A DNA stretch of 64,000 nucleotides from Adlercreutzia sp. ZJ176 (GCF_011038975.1 NZ_JAAKEC010000004.1:1-64000); one strand, 5' to 3'; shown: positions 1-9,710, counted from the stretch's first letter. Notes: a model not told the origin generated them from the letters alone. Numbers and translations: made by a program.

Positions 1-5
1 TCCCG

Positions 6-608
6 TCAGCCCTTCTCGGGCACGTTGAGCGCGGCCTTCAGCAGGAAGCCGCCGCCCGGCTCGTCGAAGCGCACGTAGGCCATGCGCTTGCGGCGGTTCA
101 CGCTCCCGACGGAGCGCTCATGCCCCATGAGCGGGCCGCGCGTCACCGTGAGCCTCCCGCCCTCGATGACGCCCTCGCTCGCTCGCAGGACGCCCTCGGC
201 GTCGAGCGCCGAGGCGAGCCATGCCTGGACGTCCGGGGAAAGGGCCGCGTGCGCGGCCTTTCGGCCGCCCGCCAGCGCCACGGGGAACGACAGCCCCCCG
301 AGCGCCCGCGAGAGCGCCCGCGCGTCGCGCGCGGCGACGAAGAAGTACCCGCGGAAGACGGGGTCGACCACCAGCCGCCACGAGCCCCGCTGGCGCAGGA
401 ACTTCTCGTAGCGCGGGGCGACGCAGCCCTCGGCCACCTCCGGCGAAAGCACGCTTGCGCACTTGGCGGCCATGGCCTCCTCATGCCCCTCGCGCACGCG
501 CACCGCGTACCACCTGAGCGCACCCGGCGATGCGGCATGCGGCTCCCCCGGCGTAACCGCCGACGGGAAGCCGATGCACTCCGCAGGCTGGGCGCTCAAC
601 TCAGACAC
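6..608 (-). CDS. NusG/LoaP-like transcription antiterminator
   Basis: About 200 residues. The N-terminal NGN-like domain has WYAVRVREGHEE near residue 32 and the FRGYFFV block typical of NusG-family proteins. A KOW-like segment (GPLMGHERSVG) lies near residue 155. Family knowledge: specialised NusG paralogues (LoaP, RfaH, UpxY) bind RNA polymerase and allow read-through of terminators in long operons. The start is taken at GTG 608 because GAGGAG lies nine bases upstream. An ATG at 671 in the same frame has no ribosome site. The target operon is probably beyond the left edge. The upstream region carries a 12-base inverted repeat (690-701 and 791-802). Housekeeping NusG is less likely, because no secE or ribosomal genes are adjacent. 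Confidence 0.8.
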   Translation of the reverse strand: MSELSAQPAECIGFPSAVTPGEPHAASPGALRWYAVRVREGHEEAMAAKCASVLSPEVAEGCVAPRYEKFLRQRGSWRLVVDPVFRGYFFVAARDARALSRALGGLSFPVALAGGRKAAHAALSPDVQAWLASALDAEGVLRASEGVIEGGRLTVTRGPLMGHERSVGSVNRRKRMAYVRFDEPGGGFLLKAALNVPEKG

Positions 609-689
609 GCTCGCATTCTCCTCGCGGCCGAGCGTCACCCCATGCCGCGCGAGGCGGCGCTGAGCCCGCATCCAAGCTGGTGAGATAAA

Positions 690-802
690 GTAGACTTTTT
701 GTCAGGGGAAGGCTATCCTGAACGAGTTTGAAGAAAGGGCAGGTCAAGCGTTTTCGCATGAGGTCCCTCCAAGCTGGTTCCGGGGGTAGGCAAAAAGTCT
801 AC
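690..802. repeat. 12-base inverted repeat with nested direct repeat
   Basis: GTAGACTTTTTG at 690-701 is the exact reverse complement of CAAAAAGTCTAC at 791-802. Inside and beside it, TCCAAGCTGG occurs twice in direct orientation (671-680 and 768-777). The pair sits between the divergent antiterminator gene and the small gene at 951. It could be an operator pair or the ends of a small decayed element. Confidence 0.6.
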
Positions 803-950
803 CTTTTGACGACCCTAAATCCGCCCTTGAGCTAAGTGACGCGATTTTCGCACCCAACGCAACGTGCGAAGTGAACGCAAATTTATTCAATTGCTTAGAA
901 TGAAACTAGAGTGTTTTTGCAGAAAAGAACAACCGGGCAAGGAGGGCGCC

Positions 951-1226
951 ATGGAAGCCGCGTGCGAGGTCATCACCATCGGGAGCGAGGAGAGCTACGA
1001 GGATCTCAAAGAGGCCATGCGGGCGCAGACGTACTGGGTGCGCTTCTTCATGCGCCCCTGCTGCCCGGCGCCGGGCGAGAGCACGGCCCGCAGCCTCGCC
1101 GAGCGCCTCAAGTCAGAGATAGACGCGCGCGTCGACTTCACCGAGGAGCAGCGCGCCGACCTGAGGGGCGTCGTCGACGAGCGGCTCGCCTGGTACCTCG
1201 CCCTCCCTGTGCGCCACACCGCCTAG
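951..1226 (+). CDS. Small hypothetical protein, 91 residues
   Basis: The start is ATG 951, preceded by AAGGAGG with five bases of spacing. A longer in-frame version from 864 has no ribosome site. The protein is mixed in charge. It has a CCPAP segment near residue 39, after WVRFFMRP, and ends in a likely helical region. No family was recognised. It is convergent with pntB and leaves only about 40 bases between the two stops. Confidence 0.55.
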   Translation: MEAACEVITIGSEESYEDLKEAMRAQTYWVRFFMRPCCPAPGESTARSLAERLKSEIDARVDFTEEQRADLRGVVDERLAWYLALPVRHTA

Positions 1227-1267
1227 AGGCGGGAGGCGCGGCGCACCCACGGCGCACCCGCGGCGCG

Positions 1268-2734
1268 CTACAGCGCGGCGATGATGGCCTCGACGGACGC
1301 CTTCGCGTCACCGAGCAGCATGTCGGTGTTGTCGTTGAAGAACAGCGGATTCTGCACGCCAGCGTAGCCCGCGTTGCCCATGGAGCGCTTGGAGACCACC
1401 ACACGCTCAGCCTCCCACACGCGCAGCACCGGCATGCCCGCGATGGGCGAGTCGGGCTCGGTCTCGGCGGAGGGGTTCACCGTGTCATTGGCGCCGATGA
1501 CCAGCACCACGTCCACGTCCGGGAACTCGTCGTTGATCTCGTCCATCTCGTACACGCTGTCGTAGGGCACCTTCGCCTCGGCCAGAAGGACGTTCATGTG
1601 GCCCGGCATGCGACCCGCCACCGGGTGGATGCCGAAGCGCACGTCCACGCCGCGGTCGATGAGCTTGCGCGTGAGGTCGGCCACGGGGAACTGGGCCTGC
1701 GCCACCGCCATGCCGTAGCCCGGCGCCACCACCACGCGCTTGGCCTCCTTGAGCATCTCGGCCACCTCGGCGGGCGTGACCTCGGTGTGCGTGCCCATCT
1801 CGCGCGCCTCGCCGCCGGACTTCCGCGGGGCGCCGCCGCCGAAGCCGCCCAGGATGACCGCCGCGAACGAGCGGTTCATGCCCTGGCACATGATGTAGGA
1901 CAGAAACGCGCCCGAGGAGCCCACCAGAGCACCCGTGATGATGAGCAGGTCGTTGCCCAGCGTGAAGCCGGCCATGGCCGCCGCCCAGCCTGAGAACGAG
2001 TTGAGCATGGACACCACCACCGGCATGTCGCCGCCGCCGATGGCCAGCACGAAGTGCGCGCCCAGCACCAGCGACACCACCGTGATGACGGCGATGGGCA
2101 CCACGCCCTCGTCGACGCCGACCGTGCTCACCAGCCAGCCGATGCAGGCGAGGCACACCACGATCATGGCCAGGTTCAGGGCGTTGCGCCCAGGCAGCGT
2201 GAGCGGCTTGCCCGAGATCTTCGCCGACAGCTTCAGGTAGGCCACGATGGAACCCGTGAACGTCACCGCGCCGATGAAGATAGCGAGGCCCACCTCCCCC
2301 ATGTGGAAGGCGTTCTCGTAGGCTCCCGTGCCCGGGTTGACCAGAAACGAGTTGAACCCGACCAGAACGGCGGCCGCGCCCACGAAGGAGTGCAGCAGCG
2401 CCACCAGCTCGGGCATGCCCGTCATCTGGACGCGCACGGCCTTGAACACGCCGACGGCGGCGCCCACGGCCACCGCGGCCACGATGAGCAGCGCCGTCAG
2501 GGGCACGCCCGCATCGTCGGTCAGGATGGCGACGGCCACGGTCGCCACCAGGGCCACGGCCATGCCGGCGATGCCGGACAGGTTGCCGCGCGCGGCGGTC
2601 TTCTGCTTGGACAGGCCCGCCAGCGCCAGGATGAACAGCAGCGCCGCCAGGATGTAGGAGAGCGTCTGGAAGCGCTCCAAGACGTCAAGCATCTCAGGGG
2701 ACGCCAGCGCCCCCGCATACGCAAGGTTCTCCAT
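1268..2734 (-). CDS. pntB: NAD(P) transhydrogenase subunit beta
   Basis: 488 residues, normal length for PntB. It forms the membrane domain dII (many hydrophobic helices in residues 1-295) and the NADP(H)-binding domain dIII (about 305-488). The NADP-binding motifs are [10 protein letters not shown] and [11 protein letters not shown]. Together with PntA it couples hydride transfer between NADH and NADP+ to proton translocation across the cytoplasmic membrane. The start codon overlaps the pntA stop by one base (TGATG), so the two are translationally coupled. Confidence 0.95.
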   Translation of the reverse strand: MENLAYAGALASPEMLDVLERFQTLSYILAALLFILALAGLSKQKTAARGNLSGIAGMAVALVATVAVAILTDDAGVPLTALLIVAAVAVGAAVGVFKAVRVQMTGMPELVALLHSFVGAAAVLVGFNSFLVNPGTGAYENAFHMGEVGLAIFIGAVTFTGSIVAYLKLSAKISGKPLTLPGRNALNLAMIVVCLACIGWLVSTVGVDEGVVPIAVITVVSLVLGAHFVLAIGGGDMPVVVSMLNSFSGWAAAMAGFTLGNDLLIITGALVGSSGAFLSYIMCQGMNRSFAAVILGGFGGGAPRKSGGEAREMGTHTEVTPAEVAEMLKEAKRVVVAPGYGMAVAQAQFPVADLTRKLIDRGVDVRFGIHPVAGRMPGHMNVLLAEAKVPYDSVYEMDEINDEFPDVDVVLVIGANDTVNPSAETEPDSPIAGMPVLRVWEAERVVVSKRSMGNAGYAGVQNPLFFNDNTDMLLGDAKASVEAIIAAL

Positions 2735-4284
2735 CAGTCGTTGCTCCTCTCGAACATCTTGAGCATGCGACGCGTGACCAGAAAGCCTCCGAACACGTTG
2801 ATGGACGCTATGGCCACGGCGACGAACGAGAGGGCCGCCACGACGGGGTTGTCCGACCCCACCAGCAGAAGCGCGCCCACCACGATGATGCCCGATATGG
2901 CGTTGGTGACCGACATGAGCGGCGTGTGCAGCGAGTGGGACACGCCCGTGATGACGTAGAAGCCCACGACGACCGCCAGCTCGAACACGATGAAGTGGCT
3001 CGCCATGTCAGAGGGCGCGGCCACGATCAAAGCGACGCCCAGAAGCCCCAGGAGGACCTTCCACCAGTGCTTGGCGAAGGCCGACTTCTCCGCCTTGGGC
3101 GAGGGCGCGGCGTCGCCCGCGGCCTCGACCGCAGGCTCGGCCTTCTGCGCGGGCGCGGCCGACACCTTCACCGGAGGCGGCGGCCACATGATGGCGCCCT
3201 CGAGCGTGACCGTCATGCCGCGCACCACCTCGTCGTCCATGTCCCAGACGGGGACGCCGTCCTTCGCCTTGGTGACCAGCTTCATGAGGTTCACGACGTT
3301 CTGGCCGAACAGCTGCGAGGACTGGCCGGGCAGGCGGCTCGGCAGGTCGTCGTAGCCCACCACCTTCACGCCGTTCTGCGTGGTGACCACCTCGCCGGGG
3401 CGCGACAGCGGGCAGTTGCCGCCGAGCGACGAGGCCCCCATGTCCACGATGACCGAGCCCGGGCGCATGGCGGCCACGGCCTCCTCGGTCAGGAGCAGCG
3501 GCGCGGGGCGTCCCGGCACCTGCGCCGTGGTAATGACGATGTCGCACTTGGCGGCCTGCTCGGCGTAGGTCTTGAGCACCGCCGCCTGCTCCTCGTCGGT
3601 GAGCGCCCGCGCGTAGCCGTCGGCGCTCTCCTGCTTGACCGGGATCTCCACGAACGTGGCGCCCAGCGACGCCACCTGGTCGGCCACCTCGGCGCGCACG
3701 TCGGTCGCGTAGACCTCGGCGCCCATGGACCCCGCGGCGCCGATGGCCGCGAGCCCCGCCACGCCCACGCCGATGACGTAGACCTTCGCAGGCGCCACCT
3801 TGCCAGCCGCGGTCACCTGGCCGCAGAACAAGCGGCCGAACTGGGAAGCCGCCTCAATGACGGCGCGGTTGCCCGCCACGTTCATCATCGACGAGCGCAC
3901 GTCGAGCGCCTGGGCGCGCGAGATGCGCGGCACCATGTCGAGCGCCAGGGCCGTCATGCCCCGGCGCGCCAGCTCGTCCACCAGGTCAGGGCGCTGCCCT
4001 GGCGCCATGCGGGCCACCAGCGTCGCCCCGTCGCGCATGAGCGCCAGCTCGTGGGCGGGCGGCGCGTCCAGGCACGTCACCACATCAGCGCCCCACGCCT
4101 CCTCGGCAGGCACCACCTGGGCGCCCGCCGCACGGTACTGCGCGTCGTCGTAGCTGGCCCGCGCGCCCGCGCCCTCCTCGACGCAGACGTCATAGCCCAG
4201 CTTGACGAGCTTCTTGACCGTGTCAGGCGAGGCGGCGACCAAAGTCTGCCCGTCAAGCGGCTCCTTCGGTATGCCAATGCGCAT
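2734..4284 (-). CDS. pntA: NAD(P) transhydrogenase subunit alpha
   Basis: 516 residues. The N-terminus MRIGIPKEP and the Rossmann motif [18 protein letters not shown] (near residue 170) mark the NAD(H)-binding domain dI. A Pro/Ala/Lys-rich linker (about 360-395) joins it to a C-terminal membrane domain of about four helices. This is the fused one-chain alpha form, as in Escherichia coli, not the split PntAA/PntAB form. An AGAGGGG ribosome site lies five bases before ATG 4284. It is the first gene of the pntAB operon. Confidence 0.95.
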   Translation of the reverse strand: MRIGIPKEPLDGQTLVAASPDTVKKLVKLGYDVCVEEGAGARASYDDAQYRAAGAQVVPAEEAWGADVVTCLDAPPAHELALMRDGATLVARMAPGQRPDLVDELARRGMTALALDMVPRISRAQALDVRSSMMNVAGNRAVIEAASQFGRLFCGQVTAAGKVAPAKVYVIGVGVAGLAAIGAAGSMGAEVYATDVRAEVADQVASLGATFVEIPVKQESADGYARALTDEEQAAVLKTYAEQAAKCDIVITTAQVPGRPAPLLLTEEAVAAMRPGSVIVDMGASSLGGNCPLSRPGEVVTTQNGVKVVGYDDLPSRLPGQSSQLFGQNVVNLMKLVTKAKDGVPVWDMDDEVVRGMTVTLEGAIMWPPPPVKVSAAPAQKAEPAVEAAGDAAPSPKAEKSAFAKHWWKVLLGLLGVALIVAAPSDMASHFIVFELAVVVGFYVITGVSHSLHTPLMSVTNAISGIIVVGALLLVGSDNPVVAALSFVAVAIASINVFGGFLVTRRMLKMFERSND

Positions 4285-4405
4285 AAAATCCCCTCTTTTC
4301 TTCCCCGAAAGAAAGCAAGCATCTCATGAGAGGCGCTCTCGCGCCATAAAGAGAAAATTTTAGCACCGAATGAGCCCGCCAGCCATTCCAGCTCGCGGAA
4401 GGTCG

Positions 4406-5119
4406 CTACAGCTCGCGGGAGCGGTACACGCGCAGGGACACCACCAAGCTCACCGCGTAGAGCACGAGCGGCACCACCACGAGGGCGGCGAACAGGCCCG
4501 CGAATCCGCCGTTGAAGAGCGACTCCAACCCGCCCGCGGGCAGAAGCCCGGCGAGCAGGCCGTTGTCGACGGCGAGGCAGAAGCCGCCCGCACCGCACAG
4601 CATCGCGAGCGGCAGCAAGCGCGTAGCAAGCGACATGCCGAAGCGCATGATGAGCGGCAGCGTGACGGCCGACGCCACCAGCACCGCCGCCGTGCCCATC
4701 AAGCCAGCGGCTACGATCATCTCGGGCGGGTTGTTCTCCAGAAGCAGGCTCTCGAGCGGCGCGCCCTGCCCCATCGCGCCGGAAAGCAGCGCCGCTGCGC
4801 CCGTGACGGCAAACGAGCACGCCACGCTCACCCCGAGCGACAGCGCGGTCACCAGAAGCAGGCTCGCGTAGCGCCCCGCCACCACGCCACGGCGGCTCAT
4901 GGGCATGGCCAGGCGAAACGACTCCCACTTGTTTATCTCGTCATAAGCTGCGACGTTGAACATGAACATGAAGGGGATCATGACCGCAGCGCACGCTGCC
5001 GTGGCGGCCAGCGTTTCCACGGTGACCGCCAAAAAGAGGGAAACCGCCGCCATGATGCCGAGCAGCTGGATCAAGATGCGGCGCATGGTGGTCAAGTCAG
5101 ATAAGATCATCGCCTTCAT
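4406..5119 (-). CDS. ABC-2 type transporter permease
   Basis: 237 residues with about six hydrophobic segments and short polar loops. The motif FNVAAYDEINKWESFRLAMP near residue 55 is typical of ABC-2 permeases of small exporters encoded next to YtrA-type regulators. ATG 5119 overlaps the stop of the ATPase gene by four bases (ATGA), which fixes the start. It forms an exporter with the ATPase at 5116-6141. The substrate is unknown; cell-envelope stress or antimicrobial peptides are usual for this arrangement. Confidence 0.85.
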   Translation of the reverse strand: MKAMILSDLTTMRRILIQLLGIMAAVSLFLAVTVETLAATAACAAVMIPFMFMFNVAAYDEINKWESFRLAMPMSRRGVVAGRYASLLLVTALSLGVSVACSFAVTGAAALLSGAMGQGAPLESLLLENNPPEMIVAAGLMGTAAVLVASAVTLPLIMRFGMSLATRLLPLAMLCGAGGFCLAVDNGLLAGLLPAGGLESLFNGGFAGLFAALVVVPLVLYAVSLVVSLRVYRSREL

Positions 5120-6141
5120 CGGGCCTCTCCCTTCAACATCAGCCTCATGTAGTCCTCGATGCCCACGCGCTCGCACGCCACCTTCGGAAAGCGGCGGGAC
5201 AGCAGCGCGCGGTCAGGCACGAGCACCTCGTGCGCGTACGCGCCAGCCATGACGCGCAGGCTGCCCGGCGCGAACGTACCGCTCTCGACGATGGCCCGCG
5301 CCTGCTCGGCGCCGCAGCGCGCCACACCCGCTATGTCGCAGATCGCATCCACCGCGCAGTCGAACATCACGCGCCCCTTGTCGATGCACACCGCGTAGTC
5401 GGCGATTTTCTCCAGGTCAGACGTGATATGGCTCGACATGAGGATGCCGCGACGCTCGTCGGCCATGAAGGCGCGCAGGATGTCGAGCACCTCGTCGCGC
5501 GCCATGGGGTCGAGCCCCGCCGTCACCTCGTCGAGGATGAGCAGCTCGGGCGCGTGCGCCAGCGCGAACGCAAGCTGCAGCTTCATGCCCATGCCGCGCG
5601 AGAGCTCCTTCACCCGCTTCTTCGCGTCGAGGTCGAACTGGCGCGCGTACCGCTCGAACACGCCGCGCTCCCACGTGGGGAACGCGAAGCGGCCGACGCG
5701 CTCCACGTCGCTCACGCACAGCTCGCTCGGGAAGGGGCAGGTGTCGAACACCACGCCGATGCGCGCCTTCGCGCGGACGAGCGCCGCATCGTGGACTTGA
5801 GGAGCGGGACCCGCGGGGCTGGCGGGCGCGGGCGCGGTTGCGGGGTTGGCGGATGACGCGCCGCCCGTTGCTGCTGCGCCGTTTTCGTTCGCCATGTTTT
5901 TCGAATCTGTTGATAAATCCTCAGCTTCGGTGAATCCGCAGACGAGCTCGCCGAAGAGCGCGACGTTGCCCGCGCTCGGGCGGATGAGCCCGAGAATAGC
6001 CTTGATGGTGGTGGTTTTGCCAGCGCCGTTCGATCCGATGAATCCGGTCACGCAGCCGGCTGGCACACTCAGGCTCACGCGATCAAGCGCGAACCCGGGG
6101 TATTCTTTTGCAAGGTTCTCAACCCTGACGAGGTCGTACAT
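5116..6141 (-). CDS. ABC transporter ATP-binding protein with internal insert
   Basis: 341 residues. Walker A is GSNGAGKTTT near residue 37, the signature is LSRGMGMKLQ, and Walker B is LLILDEVTAGLD. The start ATG 6141 has AAAGGA six bases upstream. An unusual insert of about 50 residues between Walker A and the Q loop is rich in Ala, Pro and Gly and contains no recognisable domain. The gene is co-directional with the GntR regulator upstream and overlaps the permease gene. Confidence 0.9.
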   Translation of the reverse strand: MYDLVRVENLAKEYPGFALDRVSLSVPAGCVTGFIGSNGAGKTTTIKAILGLIRPSAGNVALFGELVCGFTEAEDLSTDSKNMANENGAAATGGASSANPATAPAPASPAGPAPQVHDAALVRAKARIGVVFDTCPFPSELCVSDVERVGRFAFPTWERGVFERYARQFDLDAKKRVKELSRGMGMKLQLAFALAHAPELLILDEVTAGLDPMARDEVLDILRAFMADERRGILMSSHITSDLEKIADYAVCIDKGRVMFDCAVDAICDIAGVARCGAEQARAIVESGTFAPGSLRVMAGAYAHEVLVPDRALLSRRFPKVACERVGIEDYMRLMLKGEAR

Positions 6142-6227
6142 GGTCATTCCTTTTCTGGACGTTTCTCGCAATGCAAGAATGTTTCACGTGAAACATTCGT
6201 TCGTGAACCACAACGCACTTCGGCGCC

Positions 6228-6611
6228 CTATGCGCCGGGCGTGTCTTCGGCCAGCACGTCGAGCATGTCGTGCAGGTCGCGCACCGTCACCCCCGCCGCC
6301 AGTGCGTCGGAGAGCGCCTGCTCGAGCAGCTCCTCCACGTGGCGCAGCCGCTCCTCGCGCAGAAGCTCGAGGTTACCGCCGGCCACGAAGCTGCCCTTGC
6401 CGTGCACCGTCTCGATGAAGCCGAGCTCCTCGAGGTCGGCGTAGGCGCGCTTGGTGGTGATGACGCTCACGTGCAGGTCGTTCGCCAGCGTGCGGATGGA
6501 CGGGAGGGGCGCGCCCTCGTCCAGCTCGCCTGCGAGGATGGCGTCCTTTATCTGGGTCGCTATCTGCTCGTAGATGGGCTTGCTGCTCGCATTCGAGATG
6601 ATTATCTCCAC
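6228..6611 (-). CDS. GntR family regulator, YtrA type
   Basis: About 127 residues from GTG 6611 (AAGG upstream). The winged helix-turn-helix starts with KPIYEQIATQIKDAIL and continues through LPSIRTLANDLHVS and VHGKGSFV, as in GntR proteins. The short C-terminal helical part of about 50 residues, with no ligand-binding domain, fits the YtrA subfamily. These repress adjacent ABC exporter operons. It is likely to be autoregulated through the inverted repeat at 6697-6746, which covers its promoter. Confidence 0.88.
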   Translation of the reverse strand: MEIIISNASSKPIYEQIATQIKDAILAGELDEGAPLPSIRTLANDLHVSVITTKRAYADLEELGFIETVHGKGSFVAGGNLELLREERLRHVEELLEQALSDALAAGVTVRDLHDMLDVLAEDTPGA

Positions 6612-6696
6612 GTTGCCTGCCTTCTCCGTAGTGCGTTTTTTGTAATGCGTTGCGCGAATTCGCTCGCACAGCCCCGCGCGTTGATCAGGCGCACGA

Positions 6697-6746
6697 TAAC
6701 TGTGCATATCATGATATATACACTATATACACAGTATGCACAGTTA
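6697..6746 (-). promoter_or_regulatory. Promoter and palindromic operator of the GntR/ABC operon
   Basis: TAACTGTGCATA (6697-6708) and TATGCACAGTTA (6735-6746) form a perfect 12-base inverted repeat with a 26-base centre. On the minus strand a -35-like TTGCTA (6745-6750) is followed after 17 bases by TATAGT (6722-6727). The repeat therefore covers the promoter exactly, as expected for repression. A smaller palindrome ATATCATGATAT lies at 6706-6717. Confidence 0.75.
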
Positions 6747-6793
6747 GCAAGAGGCAACCACGAATAATTTTTGCCAAAGCCCCTTGAAGCAAA

Positions 6794-6826
6794 GGAGGCG
6801 CCCCGGCATATTGCCAGGGCGCCTCC
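6794..6826 (-). terminator. Terminator after the flavodiiron gene
   Basis: GGAGGCGCCC (6794-6803) pairs with GGGCGCCTCC (6817-6826). On the minus strand the hairpin is followed by TTTGCTTC. It lies 25 bases after the fprA stop. Confidence 0.7.
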
Positions 6827-6850
6827 GCTTGCGCTAATGTCCGATGCCCG

Positions 6851-8038
6851 CTACTTCCCGAGTCCGGCGAGAACGGCCTCGTGCAGCTGATTCAAGCCCT
6901 CCTCGTCTTCGGTCCACTGGCGCGTCAGCGTGCCGAAGGCCAGCTCGAAGCCGCACTTCTCCAGCGACTCGGCCACCTCGTCCGGGCCGTTCTTCCCCCA
7001 GCCGAACGAGCCGAACGGGATGCCCACGCGGCCCGGCCAGCCGCCCTTCGGCGAGAGCCCCTTCAGGTAGCACAGAAACGCCGCCACCGTGGGCATCATG
7101 CCGTTGTTGAGCGTGGGCGAGCCCACCGCCACGTACTTCGCCGGCAGGACCTCGGTCATGATGTCGGAGATGTGGTTGGCCTTCAGGTCGAACAGGCGCG
7201 TCGGCGTGCCCGCCTCGATGAACGCCTCGACGATCTGATGCGCCATGGCCTCGGTGGTGTGCCACATGGAGTCGTACACCACCACCGCGTACTCCTCGGG
7301 CTCGAGCGAGCTCCAACGCGCGTACTCCGCCATGATCTCGGGCACGTGGCTGCGCCAGATGACGCCGTGGCTCGGCGCGATCACGTCGATGTCGGCGTCG
7401 GCGAGCGCCCCGAGGGCGCGCACCACGTGGCGCGAGTACGGCATCACGATGTTGGCGTAGTACTTCTTCGCCTGCGCGAGCACCTCGGGCAGGCCCACCT
7501 CGTCGTCGAAGTGCTTGGACGAGGCGAAGTGCTGGCCGAACGCGTCGTTGGAGAACAGGATCTTGTCGTGCGGCGAGTAGGTGACCATGTTGTCGGGCCA
7601 GTGCACCATCACCGTGGCGGTGAACTCGAGCGTGCGCTTGCCGATGCAGAGGGTGTCGCCCGTCTTCACGGGCACGTACTCGTAGGCGTCGCCGTAGTGC
7701 GCGGCAAGGCCCTTGAGCCCGTGCGGGCTGCTCGTGACGATCTTCGCGTGCGGCGCGCGCTCCATGATGGCGGGGATCGCGCCCGAGTGGTCCTGCTCCA
7801 CGTGGTTCGACACCACGTACTCGATGCGCGCCGGGTCGATGATGTCGCCGATGCGCTCGATGAGCTCGTCGGCGAACTCGGGCTTGCAGGTGTCGATGAG
7901 CGTCACGTGCTCGTCGAGGATCAGGTACGCGTTGTAGGTTGACCCGCGGTCGGTGGTGTAGCCGTGGAAGTTGCGCTCGTTCCAGTCGATGCCGCCCACC
8001 CAGTACACGTCGGGCTTGATCTCAAGTGCTCTGAGCAT
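6851..8038 (-). CDS. fprA: Flavodiiron protein (FprA family)
   Basis: 395 residues. The N-terminal metallo-beta-lactamase-like domain carries the diiron motif HVEQDH near residue 79 and a later conserved His in the segment PSHGV. The C-terminal flavodoxin domain begins at AVVVYDSMWHTTEAMA (near residue 252). Such proteins reduce oxygen to water and/or nitric oxide to nitrous oxide in the cytoplasm of anaerobes. AAGGAG lies five bases before ATG 8038. No rubredoxin gene is adjacent, so the electron donor is unknown. It is flanked by two terminators and is probably monocistronic. Confidence 0.93.
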   Translation of the reverse strand: MLRALEIKPDVYWVGGIDWNERNFHGYTTDRGSTYNAYLILDEHVTLIDTCKPEFADELIERIGDIIDPARIEYVVSNHVEQDHSGAIPAIMERAPHAKIVTSSPHGLKGLAAHYGDAYEYVPVKTGDTLCIGKRTLEFTATVMVHWPDNMVTYSPHDKILFSNDAFGQHFASSKHFDDEVGLPEVLAQAKKYYANIVMPYSRHVVRALGALADADIDVIAPSHGVIWRSHVPEIMAEYARWSSLEPEEYAVVVYDSMWHTTEAMAHQIVEAFIEAGTPTRLFDLKANHISDIMTEVLPAKYVAVGSPTLNNGMMPTVAAFLCYLKGLSPKGGWPGRVGIPFGSFGWGKNGPDEVAESLEKCGFELAFGTLTRQWTEDEEGLNQLHEAVLAGLGK

Positions 8039-8107
8039 GTGGTCTCCTTCTCGAAAGGGCCGTCGTCGGTGTGCTTGCGCCGCATTGTAGCGCCCAGAAA
8101 GCGCAAA

Positions 8108-8131
8108 AGCCGCCTCCCTGAGGAGACGGCT
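8108..8131 (-). terminator. Terminator after the 63-residue gene
   Basis: The stem AGCCG-CTCC pairs with GGAG-CGGCT with one mismatch and the loop CTGA. On the minus strand it is followed by TTTTGCGC. It separates the small gene from fprA. Confidence 0.7.
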
Positions 8132-8176
8132 CCGAATAATCAGAATGAGCAGGCTGCGATGAGCCCGCTTCGTCCC

Positions 8177-8368
8177 TTACGCGGCGCGGAAGAAGCTCTT
8201 GAGCAAGCTGGGACGAGACATGATCCGGGCCTTGGCCTTCAGGTCACACCCAGCGCCGCGGCCGAGCGCCTCAACCTGGTAGTCAGGCAGGTTCGCCTCG
8301 ATGGCGCGCCCGACGTGCTGGTTGACTTCCCACGCGTTCGCCTTTGCGACGATCAGATTGGCATTCAT
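8177..8368 (-). CDS. Small hypothetical protein, 63 residues
   Basis: MNANLIVAKANAWEVNQHVG begins a short basic protein ending in KSFFRAA. AAAGGAG precedes ATG 8368 by eight bases and a clear terminator follows, so this is very likely a real independent gene. No membrane segment, Cys or known motif was seen, and the function is unknown. Confidence 0.7.
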   Translation of the reverse strand: MNANLIVAKANAWEVNQHVGRAIEANLPDYQVEALGRGAGCDLKAKARIMSRPSLLKSFFRAA

Positions 8369-8699
8369 GGTGAATGCTCCTTTCTGGAACGTTTGCCCGT
8401 TGCCTGCGGGCGGTTGACAGTGCCGCGCTTCCTTTGCGGTCGCGCAAGGCTACCATAGAACCGCCGTGTTTTGAAGCGGTAAGCCGAAAATTAGCGCGGA
8501 GTCAAATTCCCGTTACCTTTTCATCAGACTTCCTCCACAGGACGCACCGGCCCTCGCGGATACGTGGCCCCAGAGACTGGTTTAGAATGGGAGCTGCCGG
8601 CGCGCTTGCGGGCGCGAAACCCGCGGGGCCGCGATGCCGCAGGCGCAGCCCCGCCAGCCAACCGTCGCGCACCAGCCGGCCCGACCACGAAGGAGCACC

Positions 8700-9710
8700 A
8701 TGCCCGTCATCCGCTTGACTACCCTAGACGACGCCCGCCTCGCGCCGTTCTCGCGCATGACCGACGCCGAGCTGCGCGACGCGCGCCAGCTGGTGGGCCT
8801 CGCACGCGCCGTCGACGCGCAGGCCCGGGCTGCGGCGGACGGAGCGGGCGGGGCGGACGCGGTTGCGGTTGCGGGCGCGGAAGCGGACGGAACGGACGCG
8901 GTTGCGGTTGCGGGCGCGGGCCGCGCAACGCACGCGGCGCGGGCCGCCGACCCCAACCGCCTCGCGGACGGCCTGTTCATCGGCGAGTCGAGAAACGTGA
9001 TCGAGCGCGCGCTCGCGGCCGGCATCGAGCCCTTCGCGCTGCTTGTGGAGGACTGCTGGCTCGACGCCACGCGCCCGCTCATCGAGCGCCTGCTCGCGCG
9101 CGACCCCTCGCTGCCCGCGTTCGTCGCCACGCGCGAGCAGATGCGCGCGCTCACCGGGTTCACGCGCACCCGCGGCGCGCTCGCGGCCTTTCTGCGCCCG
9201 CCTCTGCCCCGCGCACAGGACCTGCTCGCCGGCGCGCGACGCGTCGCCGTGCTCGAGGACGTCACGAACTACACCAACGTCGGCGCCATCTTCCGCTCGG
9301 CAGCCGCGCTCGGCGTGGACGCGGTGCTCGTCACGCCTGCCTGCCACGACCCCTTCTACCGCCGCGCGGCGCGCGTGTCGATGGGCACCGTGTTCCAGGT
9401 GCCGTGGACGCGCATCGGGAGCGGCCGCGACTGGACGCGCGAGGGCCTGCCGCTCCTGCGCGCGGCGGGCTTCACCACCTGCGCGCTCGCGCTGTCGGAC
9501 GACTCCGTCCCGCTGCAGGACCGCCGCCTGCACGCCTGCGACAAGCTGGCCCTCGTGCTGGGGACCGAGGGCGACGGCCTCGCCCCCGCCACCATCGCCG
9601 CGTGCGACTACACGGTGCGCATCCCCATGGACCACGCCGTGGACTCGCTCAACGTGGCCGCCGCCTCAGCCGTGGCGTTCTGGGAGCTCCGCGTGAGCCA
9701 CCGCGACTGA
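8700..9710 (+). CDS. TrmH/SpoU family RNA methyltransferase
   Basis: 336 residues from ATG 8700 (AAGGAG four bases upstream). The C-terminal SPOUT domain shows the three family blocks: DVTNYTNVGAIFRSAAALG, LVLGTEGDGL and IPMDHAVDSLNVAAASAVAF. It is expected to methylate a ribose in tRNA or rRNA using SAM; the exact target cannot be read from sequence. An N-terminal extension contains a low-complexity Ala/Asp/Gly/Val stretch made by a 39-base repeat (8854-8919). Confidence 0.88.
   Translation: MPVIRLTTLDDARLAPFSRMTDAELRDARQLVGLARAVDAQARAAADGAGGADAVAVAGAEADGTDAVAVAGAGRATHAARAADPNRLADGLFIGESRNVIERALAAGIEPFALLVEDCWLDATRPLIERLLARDPSLPAFVATREQMRALTGFTRTRGALAAFLRPPLPRAQDLLAGARRVAVLEDVTNYTNVGAIFRSAAALGVDAVLVTPACHDPFYRRAARVSMGTVFQVPWTRIGSGRDWTREGLPLLRAAGFTTCALALSDDSVPLQDRRLHACDKLALVLGTEGDGLAPATIAACDYTVRIPMDHAVDSLNVAAASAVAFWELRVSHRD
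8854..8919 (+). repeat. 39-base period direct repeat inside the methyltransferase gene
   Basis: A 27-base unit occurs identically at 8854-8880 and 8893-8919. It encodes the repeated peptide DAVAVAGA and probably arose by slippage in the linker before the catalytic domain. Confidence 0.75.
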
